Position numbers and translations under genes: made by a program | NCBI RefSeq assembly: GCF_051401765.1 | Contig: NW_027480422.1 | Coordinates: 12,170,001-12,234,000 of the forward strand | Length of the DNA stretch: 64,000 nucleotides | From: Calliopsis andreniformis | Taxonomy: Eukaryota > Arthropoda > Insecta > Hymenoptera > Andrenidae | Direction: 5' to 3' | The notes under the pieces: generated by a model | The model's input: the letters and a program-made list of their open reading frames with translations, nothing else | What the model was told of the DNA's origin: nothing | Databases searched by the model: none | Shown: positions 50,380-62,982 of the stretch, in pieces | Numbering within the stretch: the first letter of the stretch is position 1 | Layout: each line of letters opens with the position of its first letter

Positions 50380-52360
50380 AGCCTATGTTGCCCGGAACGT
50401 AGAAATGACTATCAGTTTCACACTGGTTGCAGTTATTCGTGTCATACGATGGAAAAACTGTTGCATTCTCATTGTATTTTAAGCTTCTGGCGTTGACTTC
50501 TTGGGACCTAACTATTCGATCTGGTGTAGCAGCGCCACAGAGTGAAGTCTAGGTTGCCCGGAACGTAGAAATAAGCATAACCTTCACACCGGTTGCCATT
50601 ATTCGTATAAGACGATGGAAAAACTGTTGCATATGTTTTGTATTTTACGCTTCTGGCGTTTACTTCTAAGGCCCTAACAATTCGATCTGGTGGAACGACG
50701 CCCTAGTGTGAAGCCTAGGTTGCCCGGAACGTAGAAATGACAATCACTTTCTCACCGGCTGCAATTATTCGTTTTATACGATGGAAAATCTGTTGCATTT
50801 TCATTGTATTTTATGCTTCGGGCGATGACCTCTAAGACCCTAACTATTCGATCTGGAGGAGCAACGCCCTACAGTGAAGCCTAGGTTGCACGGAACGTAG
50901 AAATGACCATAACTTTCAACCGGTTGCGATTATTCGTTTTATACGATGGAAAAGCTGTTGTATTTATATTGTGTATTATGCTTCTGGCGTTGACTTCTTA
51001 GGCCCTAACTATTCGATCTGGTGGAGCAGCGCTCTAGAGTGATGCCTAGGTTGACCGGAACGTAGAAATGGTCATTACTTTCACACTGTTTGCAATTATT
51101 CATTTGATACGATGGAAAAACTGTTGTATTTATATTGTATTTTATGCTTCGGGCGTTGACTTCTATGGCCCTAACTATTCCACCTGGTCGAACGACGCCC
51201 TAGAGTGAAGTCTAGGTTGCCCGGAACGTAGAAATAAGCATAACCTTCACACCGGTTGCAATTACTCGTATAAGACGAAGGAAAAACTGTTGCATTTGTT
51301 TTGTATTTTACGCTTCTGGCGTTGACTTCTAAGGCCCTAACAATTCGATCTGGTGGAACGACGCCCTACAGTGAAGCCTAGGTTGCCCGGAACGTAGAAA
51401 TGACCATAGCTTTCACACCGGCTGCAATTATTCGTTCTATACGATGGAAAAACTGTTGCATTTTTATTGTATTTTATGCTCCGGGCGTAGACTTCCAAGG
51501 CCCTAGCTATTAGATCTGGTGGATCAACGCCCTAGAGTGAAGGCTAGGTTGCCCGGAACGTAGAAATGGCCATTACTTTCACTCTGGATGCAATTATTCG
51601 TGTTATACGATGGAAAAACTGTTGCATTCTTATTGTATTTTATGCTTCGGTCGTTGACTTCTAAGGCCCTAGCTATTTGATCTGGTGGATCAACGCCCTA
51701 GAGTGAAGGATAGGATGCCCGGAATGTAGAAATGGCCATTACTATCATACTGGATGCAATTATTCCTGTTATACGATGGAAAAACTGTTGTATTTTTATT
51801 GTATTTTATGCTTCTGGCGTTGAATTCTAAGTCCCTAGCTATACGATCTGGTGGAGCAACGCCCTAGGGTGAAGCCTAGGTTGCCCGGAGCGTAGAAATG
51901 AACATTACTTTCACACTGCTTGCAATTATTCCTGTTATACGATGGAAAAGCTGTTGTATTTTGATTGTATTCTATGCTTCTGGCGTTGACTTCTAAGTCG
52001 CTAGCTATTCGATCTGGTGGAGCAAGGCCCTAGAAGGAAGCTTAGGTTGCCCGGAACGTAGAAATGATCATTACTTTCACACTGGATGCAATTTTCCTGT
52101 TATACGATGGAAAAACTGTTGTATTTATATTGTATTTTATGCTTCCGGCGTTGATTTCTATGGCCCTAACTATTCCATCTGGTTGAACAACGCCCTAGAG
52201 TGAAGTCTAGGTTGCCCGGAATGTAGAAATAAGCATAACCTTCACACCAGTTGCAATTATTCGTATAAGACGATGGAAAAGCTGTTGCATTTGTTTTGTA
52301 TTTTACGCTTCTGGCGTTGACTTCTAAGGCCCTAACAATTCGATCTGGTGGAACGACGCC
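50380..52360. repeat. 16-monomer higher-order repeat, copy 1 (2,653-bp period)
   Basis: Follows about 53033-55013 at a constant 2,653 bp, tested at three AAATAAGCATAACC sites (50571/53224, 51234/53887, 52229/54882). There are only a few substitutions, for example GCCACAG against GCCCCAG near 50536/53189. The match ends near 52360, where CGCCCAGCCGTGAAG differs from CGCCCTAGTGTGAAG. Confidence 0.9.
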
Positions 52361-53032
52361 CAGCCGTGAAGCCTAGGTTGCCCGGAACGTAGAAATGACC
52401 ATAACTTTCACACCGGCTGCAATTATTCGTTCTATACGATGGAAAAACTGTTGCATTTTCATCGTATTTTATGCTTCGGGCGATGACCTCTAAGACCCTA
52501 ACTATTCGATCTGGTGGAGCAACGCCCTACAGTGAAGTCTAGGTTGCCCGGAACGTAGAAATAACCATAACTTTCAACCGGTTGCGATTATTCGTTTTAT
52601 ACGATGGAAAAACAGTTGTATTTTTATTTTATTTTATGCTCCGCGCGTTGACTTCTAAGGCCCTAACTATTCGATCTGGTGGAGCAACGCCCCAGAGTGA
52701 AGCCTATGTTGCCCGGAACGTCAAAATGGCCATTACTTCCACACTGTTTGCAATTATTCATTTTATACGATGGAAAAACTGTTGTATTTATATTGTATTT
52801 TATGCTTCTGGCGTTGACTTCTAAGGCCGTAGCTATTCGATGTGGCGGAACGACGCCCTATATTGAATCCTAGGTTGCCCGGAACGTAGAAATGACCATA
52901 AATTTCACACCGGTTGCAATTATTCGCTTTATAAGATGGAAAAACTGTTGCATTTGTTTTGTATTTTACGCTTCTAGCGTTGACTTCTAAGGCCCTAACT
53001 ATTCGATCTGGTGCAGCAACGCCCCAGAGTGA

Positions 53033-55013
53033 AGCCTATGTTGCCCGGAACGTAGAAATGACTATCAGTTTCACATTGGTTGCAGTTATTCGTGTCATAC
53101 GATGGAAAAACTGTTGCATTCTCATTGTATTTTAAGCTTCGGGCGTTGACTTCTTGGGACCTAACTATTCGATCTGGTGTAGCAGCGCCCCAGAGTGAAG
53201 TCTAGGTTGCCCGGAACGTAGAAATAAGCATAACCTTCACACCGGTTGCAATTATTCGTATAAGACGATGGAAAAACTGTTGCATATGTTTTGTATTTTA
53301 CGCTTCTGGCGTTGACTTCTAAGGCCCTAACAATTCGATCTGGTGGAACGACGCCCTAGTGTGAAGCCTAGGTTGCCCGGAACGTAGAAATGACAATCAC
53401 TTTCTCACCGGCTGCAATTATTCGTTTTATACGATGGAAAATCTGTTGCATTTTCATTGTATTTTATGCTTCGGGCGATGACCTCTAAGACCCTAACTAT
53501 TCGATCTGGAGGAGCAACGCCCTACAGTGAAGCCTAGGTTGCACGGAACGTAGAAATGACCATAACTTTCAACCGGTTGCGATTATTCGTTTTATACGAT
53601 GGAAAAGCTGTTGTATTTATATTGTGTATTATGCTTCTGGCGTTGACTTCTTAGGCCCTAACTATTCGATCTGGTGGAGCAGCGCTCTAGAGTGATGCCT
53701 AGGTTGACCGGAACGTAGAAATGGTCATTACTTTCACACTGTTTGCAATTATTCATTTGATACGATGGAAAAACTGTTGTATTTATATTGTATTTTATGC
53801 TTCGGGCGTTGACTTCTATGGCCCTAACTATTCCACCTGGTCGAACGACGCCCTAGAGTGAAGTCTAGGTTGCCCGGAACGTAGAAATAAGCATAACCTT
53901 CACACCGGTTGCAATTACTCGTATAAGACGAAGGAAAAACTGTTGTATTTGTTTTGTATTTTACGCTTCTGGCGTTGACTTCTAAGGTCCTAACAATTCG
54001 ATCTGGTGGAACGACGCCCTACAGTGAAGCCTAGGTTGCCCGGAACGTAGAAATGACCATAGCTTTCACACCGGCTGCAATTATTCGTTCTATACGATGG
54101 AAAAACTGTTGCATTTTTATTGTATTTTATGCTCCGGGCGTAGACTTCCAAGGCCCTAGCTATTAGATCTGGTGGATCAACGCCCTAGAGTGAAGGCTAG
54201 GTTGCCCGGAACGTAGAAATGGCCATTACTTTCACTCTGGATGCAATTATTCGTGTTATACGATGGAAAAACTGTTGCATTCTTATTGTATTTTATGCTT
54301 CGGTCGTTGACTTCTAAGGCCCTAGCTATTTGATCTGGTGGATCAACGCCCTAGAGTGAAGGATAGGATGCCCGGAATGTAGAAATGGCCATTACTATCA
54401 TACTGGATGCAATTATTCCTGTTATACGATGGAAAAACTGTTGTATTTTTATTGTATTTTATGCTTCTGGCGTTGAATTCTAAGTCCCTAGCTATACGAT
54501 CTGGTGGAGCAACGACCTAGGGTGAAGCCTAGGTTGCCCGGAGCGTAGAAATGAACATTACTTTCACACTGCTTGCAATTATTCCTGTTATACGATGGAA
54601 AAGCTGTTGTATTTTTATTGTATTCTATGCTTCTGGCGTTGACTTCTAAGTCGCTAGCTATTCGATCTGGTGGAGCAAGGCCCTAGAAGGAAGCTTAGGT
54701 TGCCCGGAACGTAGAAATGATCATTACTTTCACACTGGATGCAATTTTCCTGTTATACGATGGAAAAACTGTTGTATTTATATTGTATTTTATGCTTCCG
54801 GCGTTGACTTCTATGGCCCTAACTATTCCATCTGGTTGAACAACGCCCTAGAGTGAAGTCTAGGTTGCCCGGAATGTAGAAATAAGCATAACCTTCACAC
54901 CGGTTGCAATTATTCGTATAAGACGATGGAAAAGCTGTTGCATTTGTTTTGTATTTTACGCTTCTGGCGTTGACTTCTAAGGCCCTAACAATTCGATCTG
55001 GTGGAACGACGCC
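53033..55013. repeat. 16-monomer higher-order repeat, copy 2
   Basis: Second copy of about 50380-52360. Its second part is also the first copy of the 10-monomer repeat that starts at 53330, so two duplication events overlap here. Confidence 0.9.
53330..54987. repeat. 10-monomer higher-order repeat, copy 1 (1,658 bp)
   Basis: The string CAATTCGATCTGGTGGAACG with CCCTAGTGTGAAG begins at 53330 and again at 54988. The offset of 1,658 bp also holds at 53887/55545 and 54882/56540. Confidence 0.9.
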
Positions 55014-56820
55014 CTAGTGTGAAGCCTAGGTTGCCCGGAACGTAGAAATGATAATAACTTTCTCACCGGCTGCAATTATTCGTTCTATACGATGGAAAAA
55101 CTGTTGCATTTTCATTGTATTTTATGCTTCGGGCGATGACCTCTAAGACCCTAACTATTCGATCTGGAGGAGCAACGACCTACAGTGAAGCCTAGGTTGC
55201 ACGGAACGTAGAAATGACCATAACTTTCAACCGGTTGCGATTATTCGTTTTATACGATGGAAAAGCTGTTGTATTTATATTGTGTATTATGCTTCTGGCG
55301 TTGACTTCTTAGGCCCTAACTATTCGATCTGGTGGAGCAGCGCTCTAGAGTGATGCCTAGGTTAACCGGAACGTAGAAATGGTCATTACTTTCACACTGT
55401 TTGCAATTATTCATTTGATACGATGGAAAAACTGTTGTACTTATATTGTATTTTATGCTTCGGGCGTTGACTTCTATGGCCCTAACTATTCCATCTGGTC
55501 GAACAACGCCCTAGAGTGAAGTCTAGGTTGCCCGGAACGTAGAAATAAGCATAACCTTCACACCGGTTGCAATTATTCGTATAAGACGAAGGAAAAACTG
55601 TTGCATTTGTTTTGTATTTTACGCTTCTGGCGTTGACTTCTAAGGCCCTAACAATTCGATCTGGTGGAACGACGCCCTACAGTGAAGCCTAGGTTGCCCG
55701 GAACGTAGAAATGACCATAACTTTCACACCGGCTGCAATTATTCGTTCTATACGATGGAAAAACTGTTGCATTTTTATTGTATTTTATGCTCCGGGTGAA
55801 GACTTCCAAGGCCCTAGCTATTAGATCTGGTGGATCAACGCCCTAGAGTGAAGGCTAGGTTGCCCGGAACGTGGAAATGGCCATTACTTTCACTCTGGAT
55901 GCAATTATTCGTGTTATACGATGGAAAAACTGTTGCATTCTTATTGTATTTTATGCTTCGGTCGTTGACTTCTAAGGCCCTAGCTATTTGATCTGGTGGA
56001 TCAAAGCCCTAGAGTGAAGGATATGTTGCCCGGAATGTAGAAATGGCCATTACTATCACACTGGATGCAATTATTCCTGTTATACGATGGAAAAACTGTT
56101 GTATTTTTATTGTATTTTATGCTTCTGGCGTTGAATTCTAAGTCCCTAGCTATTCGATCTGGTGGAGCAACGCCCTAGGGTGAAGCCTAGGTTGCCCGTA
56201 GCGTAGAAATGAACATTACTTTCACACTGCTTGCAATTATTCCTGTTATACGATGGAAAAGCTGTTGTATTTTTATTGTATTTTATGCTTCTGGCGTTGA
56301 CTTCTAAGACGCTAGCTATTCGATCTGGTGGAGCAACGCCCTAGAGTGAAGCTTAGGTTGCCCGGAACGTAGAAATGATCATTACTTTCACACTGGATGC
56401 AATTTTCTTGTTATACGATGGAATAACTGTTGTATTTATATTGTATTTTATGCTTCCGGCGTTGACTTCTATGGCCCTAACTATTCCATCTGGTCGCACA
56501 ACGCCCTAGAGTGAAGTCTAGGTTGCCCGGAACGTAAAAATAAGCATAACCTTCACACCGGTTGCAATTATTCGTATAAGACGATGGAAAAACTGTTGCA
56601 TTTGTTTTGTATTTTACGCTTCTGGCGTTGACTTCTAAGGCCCTAACAATTCGATCTGGTGGAACGACGCCCTACAGTGAAGCCTAGGTTGCCCGGAACG
56701 TAGAAATGACCATTACTTTCACACCGGCTGCAATTATTCGTTCTATACGATGGAAAAACTGTTGCATTTTCATTGTATTTTATGCTTCGGGCGATGACCT
56801 CTAAGACCCTAACTATTCGA
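54988..56820. repeat. 10-monomer higher-order repeat, copy 2 and its run-on
   Basis: Follows 53330 onward with scattered substitutions (for example CTCCGGGTGAAGACTTCC near 55790 for CTCCGGGCGTAGACTTCC). The match extends to about 56820, beyond one full period. Confidence 0.88.
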
Positions 56821-58767
56821 TCTGGTGGAGCAACGCCCTAGAGTGAAGCCTAGGTTGCCCGGAACGTAGAAATGACCATTACGTTCACAATGGTTGCAAT
56901 TATTCGTGATATACGATGGAAAAACTGTCGCATTTTCACTGTCTTTTATGCTTAGGGCGTTGACTTCTAAGGCCCTAACTATTGGATCTGCTGGAGCAAC
57001 CCCTAGGGCGAGGCCTAGGTTGCCCGGAACGTAGAATTGCCCATAACTTTCACACCGGTTGCAATTATTCGTTTTATACGAAGGAAAAACTGTTGTATTT
57101 GTTTTGTATTTTATGCCTCTGGCGTTGACTTCTTAGGCCCTAACAATTCGATCTGGTGGGACGACGCCCTAGAGTGAAGCCTAGGTTGCCCGGAATGTAG
57201 AAATGACTATCACTTTCACACTGGTTGCAGTTATTCGTGTTATACGATGGAAAAACAGTTGTATTTTTATTTTATTTTATGCTCCGCGCGTTGACTTCTA
57301 AGGCCCTAACTATTCGATCTGGTGGAGCAACGCCCCAGAGTGAAGCCTATGTTGCCCGGAACGTAGAAATGACTATCAGTTTCACACTGGTTGCAGTTAT
57401 TCGTGTTATACGATGGAAAAACTGTTGCATTCTCATTGTATTTTGTGCTTCTGGCGTTGACTTCTTGGGACCTAACTATTCGATCTGGTGTAGCAGCGCC
57501 CCAGAGTGAAGTCTAGGTTGCCCGGAACGTAGAAATAAGCATAACCTTCACACCGGTTGCAATTATTCGTATAAGGCGATGGAAAAACTGTTGCATATGT
57601 TTTGTATTTTACGCTTCTGGCGTTGACTTCTAAGGCCCTAACAATTCGATCTGGTGGAACGACGCCCTAGTGTGAAGCCTAGGTTGCCCGGAACGTAGAA
57701 ATGACAATAACTTTCTCACCGGCTGCAATTATTCGTTTTATACGATGGAAAATCTGTTGCATTTTCATTGTATTTTATGCTTCGGGCGATGACCTCTAAG
57801 ACCCTAACTATTCGATCTGGAGGAGCAACGCCCTACAGTGAAGCCTAGGTTGCACGGAACGTAGAAATGACCATAACTTTCAACCGGTTGCGATTATTCG
57901 TTTTATACGATGGAAAAGCTGTTGTGTTTTGTATTGTGTATTATGCTTCTGGCGTTGACTTCTTAGGCCCTAACTATTCGATGTGGTGGAGCAGCGCTCT
58001 AGAGTGATGCCTAGGTTAACCGGAACGTAGAAATGGTCATTACTTTCACACTGTTTGCAATTATTCATTTGATACGATGGAAAAACTGTTGTATTTATAT
58101 TGTATTTTATGCTTCGGGCGTTGACTTCTATGGCCCTAACTATTGCATCTGGTCGAACAACGCCCTAGAGTGAAGTCTAGGTTGCCCGGAATGTAGAAAT
58201 AAGCATAACCTTCACACCGGTTGCAATTATTCGTATAAGACGATGGAAAAACTGTTGCATTTGTTTTGTATTTTACGCTGCTGGCGTTGACTTCTAAGGC
58301 CCTAACAATTCGATCTGGTGGAACGACGCCCAACAGTGAAGCCTAGGTTGCCCGGAACGTAGAAATGACCATAACTTTCACACCGGCTGCAATTATTCGT
58401 TCTATACGATGGAAAAACTGTTGCATTTTCATTGTATTTTATGCTTCGGGCGATGACCTCTAAGACCCTAACTATTCGATCTGGTGGAGCAACGCCCTAC
58501 AGTGAAGTCTAGGTTGCCCGGAACGTAGAAATAACCATAACTTTCAACCGGTTGCGATTATTCGTTTGATACGATGGGAAAGCGGTTGTATTTATTTTGT
58601 GTATTATGCTTCTGGCGTTGACTTCTTAGACCCTAACTATTCGATCTGGTGGAGCAACGCCCTAGAGTGAAGCCTAGGTTGCCCGGAGCGTAGAAATGAA
58701 CATTACTTTCACACTGCTTGCAATTATTCCTGTTATACGATGGAAAAGCTGTTGTATTTTTATTGTA

Positions 58768-60660
58768 TTTTATGCTTAGGGCGTTGACTTCTAAGGCCCT
58801 AACTATTGGATCTGCTGGAGCAACCCCTAGGACGAGGCCTAGGTTGCCCGGAACGTAGAAATGCCCATAACTTTCACACCGGTTGCAATTATTCGTTTTA
58901 TACGAAGGAAAAACTGTTGTATTTGTTTTGTATTTTATGCCTCTGGCGTTGACTTCTTAGGCCCTAACTATTCGATCTGGTGGGACGACGCCCTAGAGTG
59001 AAGCCTAGGTTGCCCGGAATGTAGAAATGACTATCACTTTCACACTGGTTGCAGTTATTCGTGTTATACGATGGAAAAACAGTTGTATTTTTATTTTATT
59101 TTATGCTCCGCGCGTTGACTTCTAAGGCCCTAACTATTCGATCTGGTGGAGCAACGCCCCAGAGTGAAGCCTATGTTGCCCGGAACGTCAAAATGGCCAT
59201 TACTTCCACACTGTTTGCAATTATTCATTTTATACGATGGAAAAACTGTTGTATTTATATTGTATTTTATGCTTCTGGCCTTGACTTCTAAGGCCGTAGC
59301 TATTCGATGTGGCGGAACGACGCCCTATATTGAATCCTAGGTTGCCCGGAAGGTAGAAATGACCATAAATTTCACACCGGTTGCAATTACTCGCTTTATA
59401 AGATGGAAAAACTGTTGCATTTGTTTTGTATTTTACGCTTCTGGCGTTGACTTCAAAGGCCCTAACAATTCGATCTGGTGGAGCAACGCCCAAGAGCGAA
59501 GCCTAGGTCTCCCAGAACGTAAAAATGACCATCACTTTCACACTGGTTGCAATTACTCCTGTTATACGATAGAAAAACTGTTGTATATTTATTGTATTTT
59601 ATGCTTCGGGCGTTGACTTCTAAGCCCCTAACTATTCGATCTGGTGGAGCAACGCCCTAGAGCGAAGCCCAGGTTGCCCGGAACGTAGAAATGGCCCTTA
59701 CTTTCACTCCGGATGCAATTATTCGTGTTATACGATGGAAAAACTGTTGCATTCTTATTGTATTTTATGCTTCGGTCGTTGACTTCTAAGGCCCTAGCTA
59801 TTTGATCTGGTGGATCAACGCCCTAGAGTGAAGGATAGGTTGCCCGGAATGTAGAAATGGCCATTACTATCACGCTGGATGCAATTATTCCTGTTATACG
59901 ATGGAAAAACTGTTGTATTTTTATTGTATTTTATGCTTCTGGCGTTGAATTCTAAGTCCCTAGCTATTCGATCTGGTGGAGCAACGCCCTAGGGTGAAGC
60001 CTAGGTTACCCCGAGCGTAGAAATGAACATTACTTTCACACTGCTTGCAATTATTCCTGTTATACGATGGAAAAGCTGTTGTATTTTTATTGTATTTTAT
60101 GCTTCTGGCGTTGACTTCTAAGTCGCTAGCTATTCGATCTGGTGGATCAACGCCCTAGAGTGAAGGCTAGGTTGCCCGGAACGTGGAAATGGCCATTACT
60201 TTCACTCTGGATGCAATTATTCGTGTTATACGATGGAAAAACTGTTGCATTCTTATTGTATTTTATGCTTCGGTCGTTGACTTCTAAGGCCCTAGCTATT
60301 TGATCTGGTGGATCAAAGCCCTAGAGTGAAGGATAGGTTGCCCGGAATGTAGAAATGGCCATTACTATCACACTGGATGCAATTATTCCTGTTATACGAT
60401 GGAAAAACTGTTGTATTTTTATTGTATTTTATGCTTCTGGCGTTGAATTCTAAGTTCCTAGCTATTCGATCTGGTGGAGCAACGCCCTAGGGTGAAGCCT
60501 AGGTTGCCCGTAGCGTAGAAATGAACATTACTTTCACACTGCTTGCAATTATTCCTGTTATACGATGGAAAAGCTGTTGTATTTTTATTGTATTTTATGC
60601 TTCTGGCGTTGACTTCTAAGACGCTAGCTATTCGATCTGGTGGAGCAACGCCCTAGAGTG
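58768..60660. repeat. 14-monomer-distant duplicated segment, copy 1 (2,322-bp offset)
   Basis: Matches about 61090-62982 at 2,322 bp, tested at 58813/61135 (GCTGGAGCAACCCCTAGGAC), 59661/61983 (AGCGAAGCCCAGG) and 60141/62463 (GGTGGATCAACGCC). Inside it, about 59187-59340 is a different monomer type in the two copies, and about 59890-60140 also differs. Confidence 0.85.
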
Positions 60661-61089
60661 AAGCCTAGGTTGCCCGGAACGTAGAAATGACCATTACTTT
60701 CACACCGGCTGCAATTATTCGTTCTATACGATGGAAAAACTGTTGCATTTTCATTGTATTTTATGCTTCGGGCGATGACCTCTAAGACCCTAACTATTCG
60801 ATCTGGTGGAGCAACGCTCTACAGTGAAGCCTAGGTTGCCCGGAACGTAGAAATGACCATAACTTTCAACCGGTTGCGATTATTCGTTTTATACGATGGT
60901 AAAGCTGTTGTATTTATATTGTGTATTATGCTTCTGGCGTTGACTTCTTAGACCCTAACTATTCGATCTGGTGGAGCAACGCCCTAGAGTGAAGCCTAGG
61001 TTGCCCGGAACGTAGAAAGGACCATTACCTTCACAATGGTTGCAATTATTCGTGATATACGATGGAAAAACTGTCGCATTTTCACTGTC

Positions 61090-62982
61090 TTTTATGCTTA
61101 GGGCGTTGACTTCTAAGGCCCTAACTATTGGATCTGCTGGAGCAACCCCTAGGACGAGGCCTAGGTTGCCCGGAACGTAGAAATGCCCATAACTTTCACA
61201 CCGGTTGCAATTATTCGTTTTATACGAAGGAAAAACTGTTGTATTTGTTTTGTATTTTATGCCTCTGGCGTTGACTTCTTAGGCCCTAACTATTCGATCT
61301 GGTGGGACGACGCCCTAGAGTGAAGCCTAGGTTGCCCGGAATGTAGAAATGACTATCACTTTCACACTGGTTGCAGTTATTCGTGTTATACGATGGAAAA
61401 ACAGTTGTATTTTTATTTGATTTTATGCTCCGCGCGTTGACTTCTAAGGCCCTAACTATTCGATCTGGTGGAGCAACGCCCCAGAGTGAAGCCTATGTTG
61501 CCCGGAACGTAGAAATGACTATCAGTTTCACACTGGTTGCAGTTATTCGTGTTATACGATGGAAAAACTGTTGCATTCTCATTGTATTTTATGCTTCTGG
61601 AGTTGAATTCTAAGTCCCTAGCTATTCGATCTGGTGGAGCAACGCCCTAGGGTGAAGCCTAGGTTGCCCGGAAAGTGGAAATGACCATAAATTTCACACC
61701 GGTTGCAATTATTCGCTTTATAAGATGGAAAAACTGTTGCATTTGTTTTGTATTTTACGCTTCTGGCGTTGACCTCAAAGGCCCTAACAATTCGATCTGG
61801 TGGAGCAACGCCCTAGAGCGAAGCCTAGGTCTCCCAGAACGCAAAAATGACCATCACTTTCACACTGGTTGCAATTACTCCTGTTATACGATAGAAAAAC
61901 TGTTGTGTATTTATTGTATTTTATGCTTCGGGCATTGACTTCTAAGCCCCTAACTATTCGATCTGGTGGAGCAACGCCCTAGAGCGAAGCCCAGGTTGCC
62001 CGGAAAGTAGAAATGGCCCTTACTTTCACTCTGGATGCAATTATTCGTGTTATACGGTGGAAAAACTGTTGCATTCTTATTGTATTTTATGCTTCGGTCG
62101 TTGACTTCTAAGGCCCTAGCTATTTGATCTGGTGGATCAACGCCCTAGAGTGAAGGATAGGTTGCCCGGAATGTAGAAATGGCCATTACTATCACACTGG
62201 ATGCAATTATTCGCTTTATAAGATGGAAAAACTGTTGTATTTACATTGCATTTTATGCTTCGGGCGTTGACTTCTAAGGCCCTAACTATTCGATCTGCTG
62301 GAGCGACGCCCTAGGGCGGAGCCTAGGTTGCCCGGAACGTAGAAATGACCATTACCTTCACACTGATTGCAATTATTCATTTTATGCGATGGACAAACAG
62401 TTGTATTATTATTGTATTTTATGCTCCGGGCGTAGACTTCTAAGGCCCTAGCTATTAGATCTGGTGGATCAACGCCCTAGAGTGAAGGCTAGGTTGCCCG
62501 GAACGTAGAAATGGCCATTACTTTCACTCTGGATGCAATTATTCGTGTTATACGATGGAAAAACTGTTGCATTCTTATTGTATTTTATGCTTCGGTCGTT
62601 GACTTCTAAGGCCCTAGCTATTTGATCTGGTGGATCAAAGCCCTAGAGTGAAGGATAGGTTGCCCGGAATGTAGAAATGGCCATTACTATCACACTGGAT
62701 GCAATTGTTCCTGTTATATGATGGAAAAACTGTTGTATTTTTATTGTATTTTATGCTTCTGGCGTTGAATTCTAAGTCCCTAGCTATTCGATCTGGTGGA
62801 GCAACGCCCTAGGGTGAAGCCTAGGTTGCCCGTAGCGTAGAAATGAACATTACTTTCACACTGCTTGCAATTATTCCTGTTATACGATGGAAAAGCTGTT
62901 GTATTTTTATTGTATTTTATGCTTCTGGCGTTGACTTCTAAGACGCTAGCTATTCGATCTGGTGGAGCAACGCCCTAGAGTG
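61090..62982. repeat. 14-monomer-distant duplicated segment, copy 2
   Basis: Copy of about 58768-60660, with local replacement of one to two monomers at about 61509-61670 and about 62212-62460. Confidence 0.85.

Noticed and set aside
329..61938. Dozens of short frames (61-109 aa) with similar hydrophobic products across the array on both strands
   Set aside because: They repeat with the satellite and follow its sequence. Since 166 is 1 modulo 3, every frame is read in turn, and most end at the same TTCTAA site unless it has mutated to TTCTTA. No splice sites, codon signal or family resemblance is seen.
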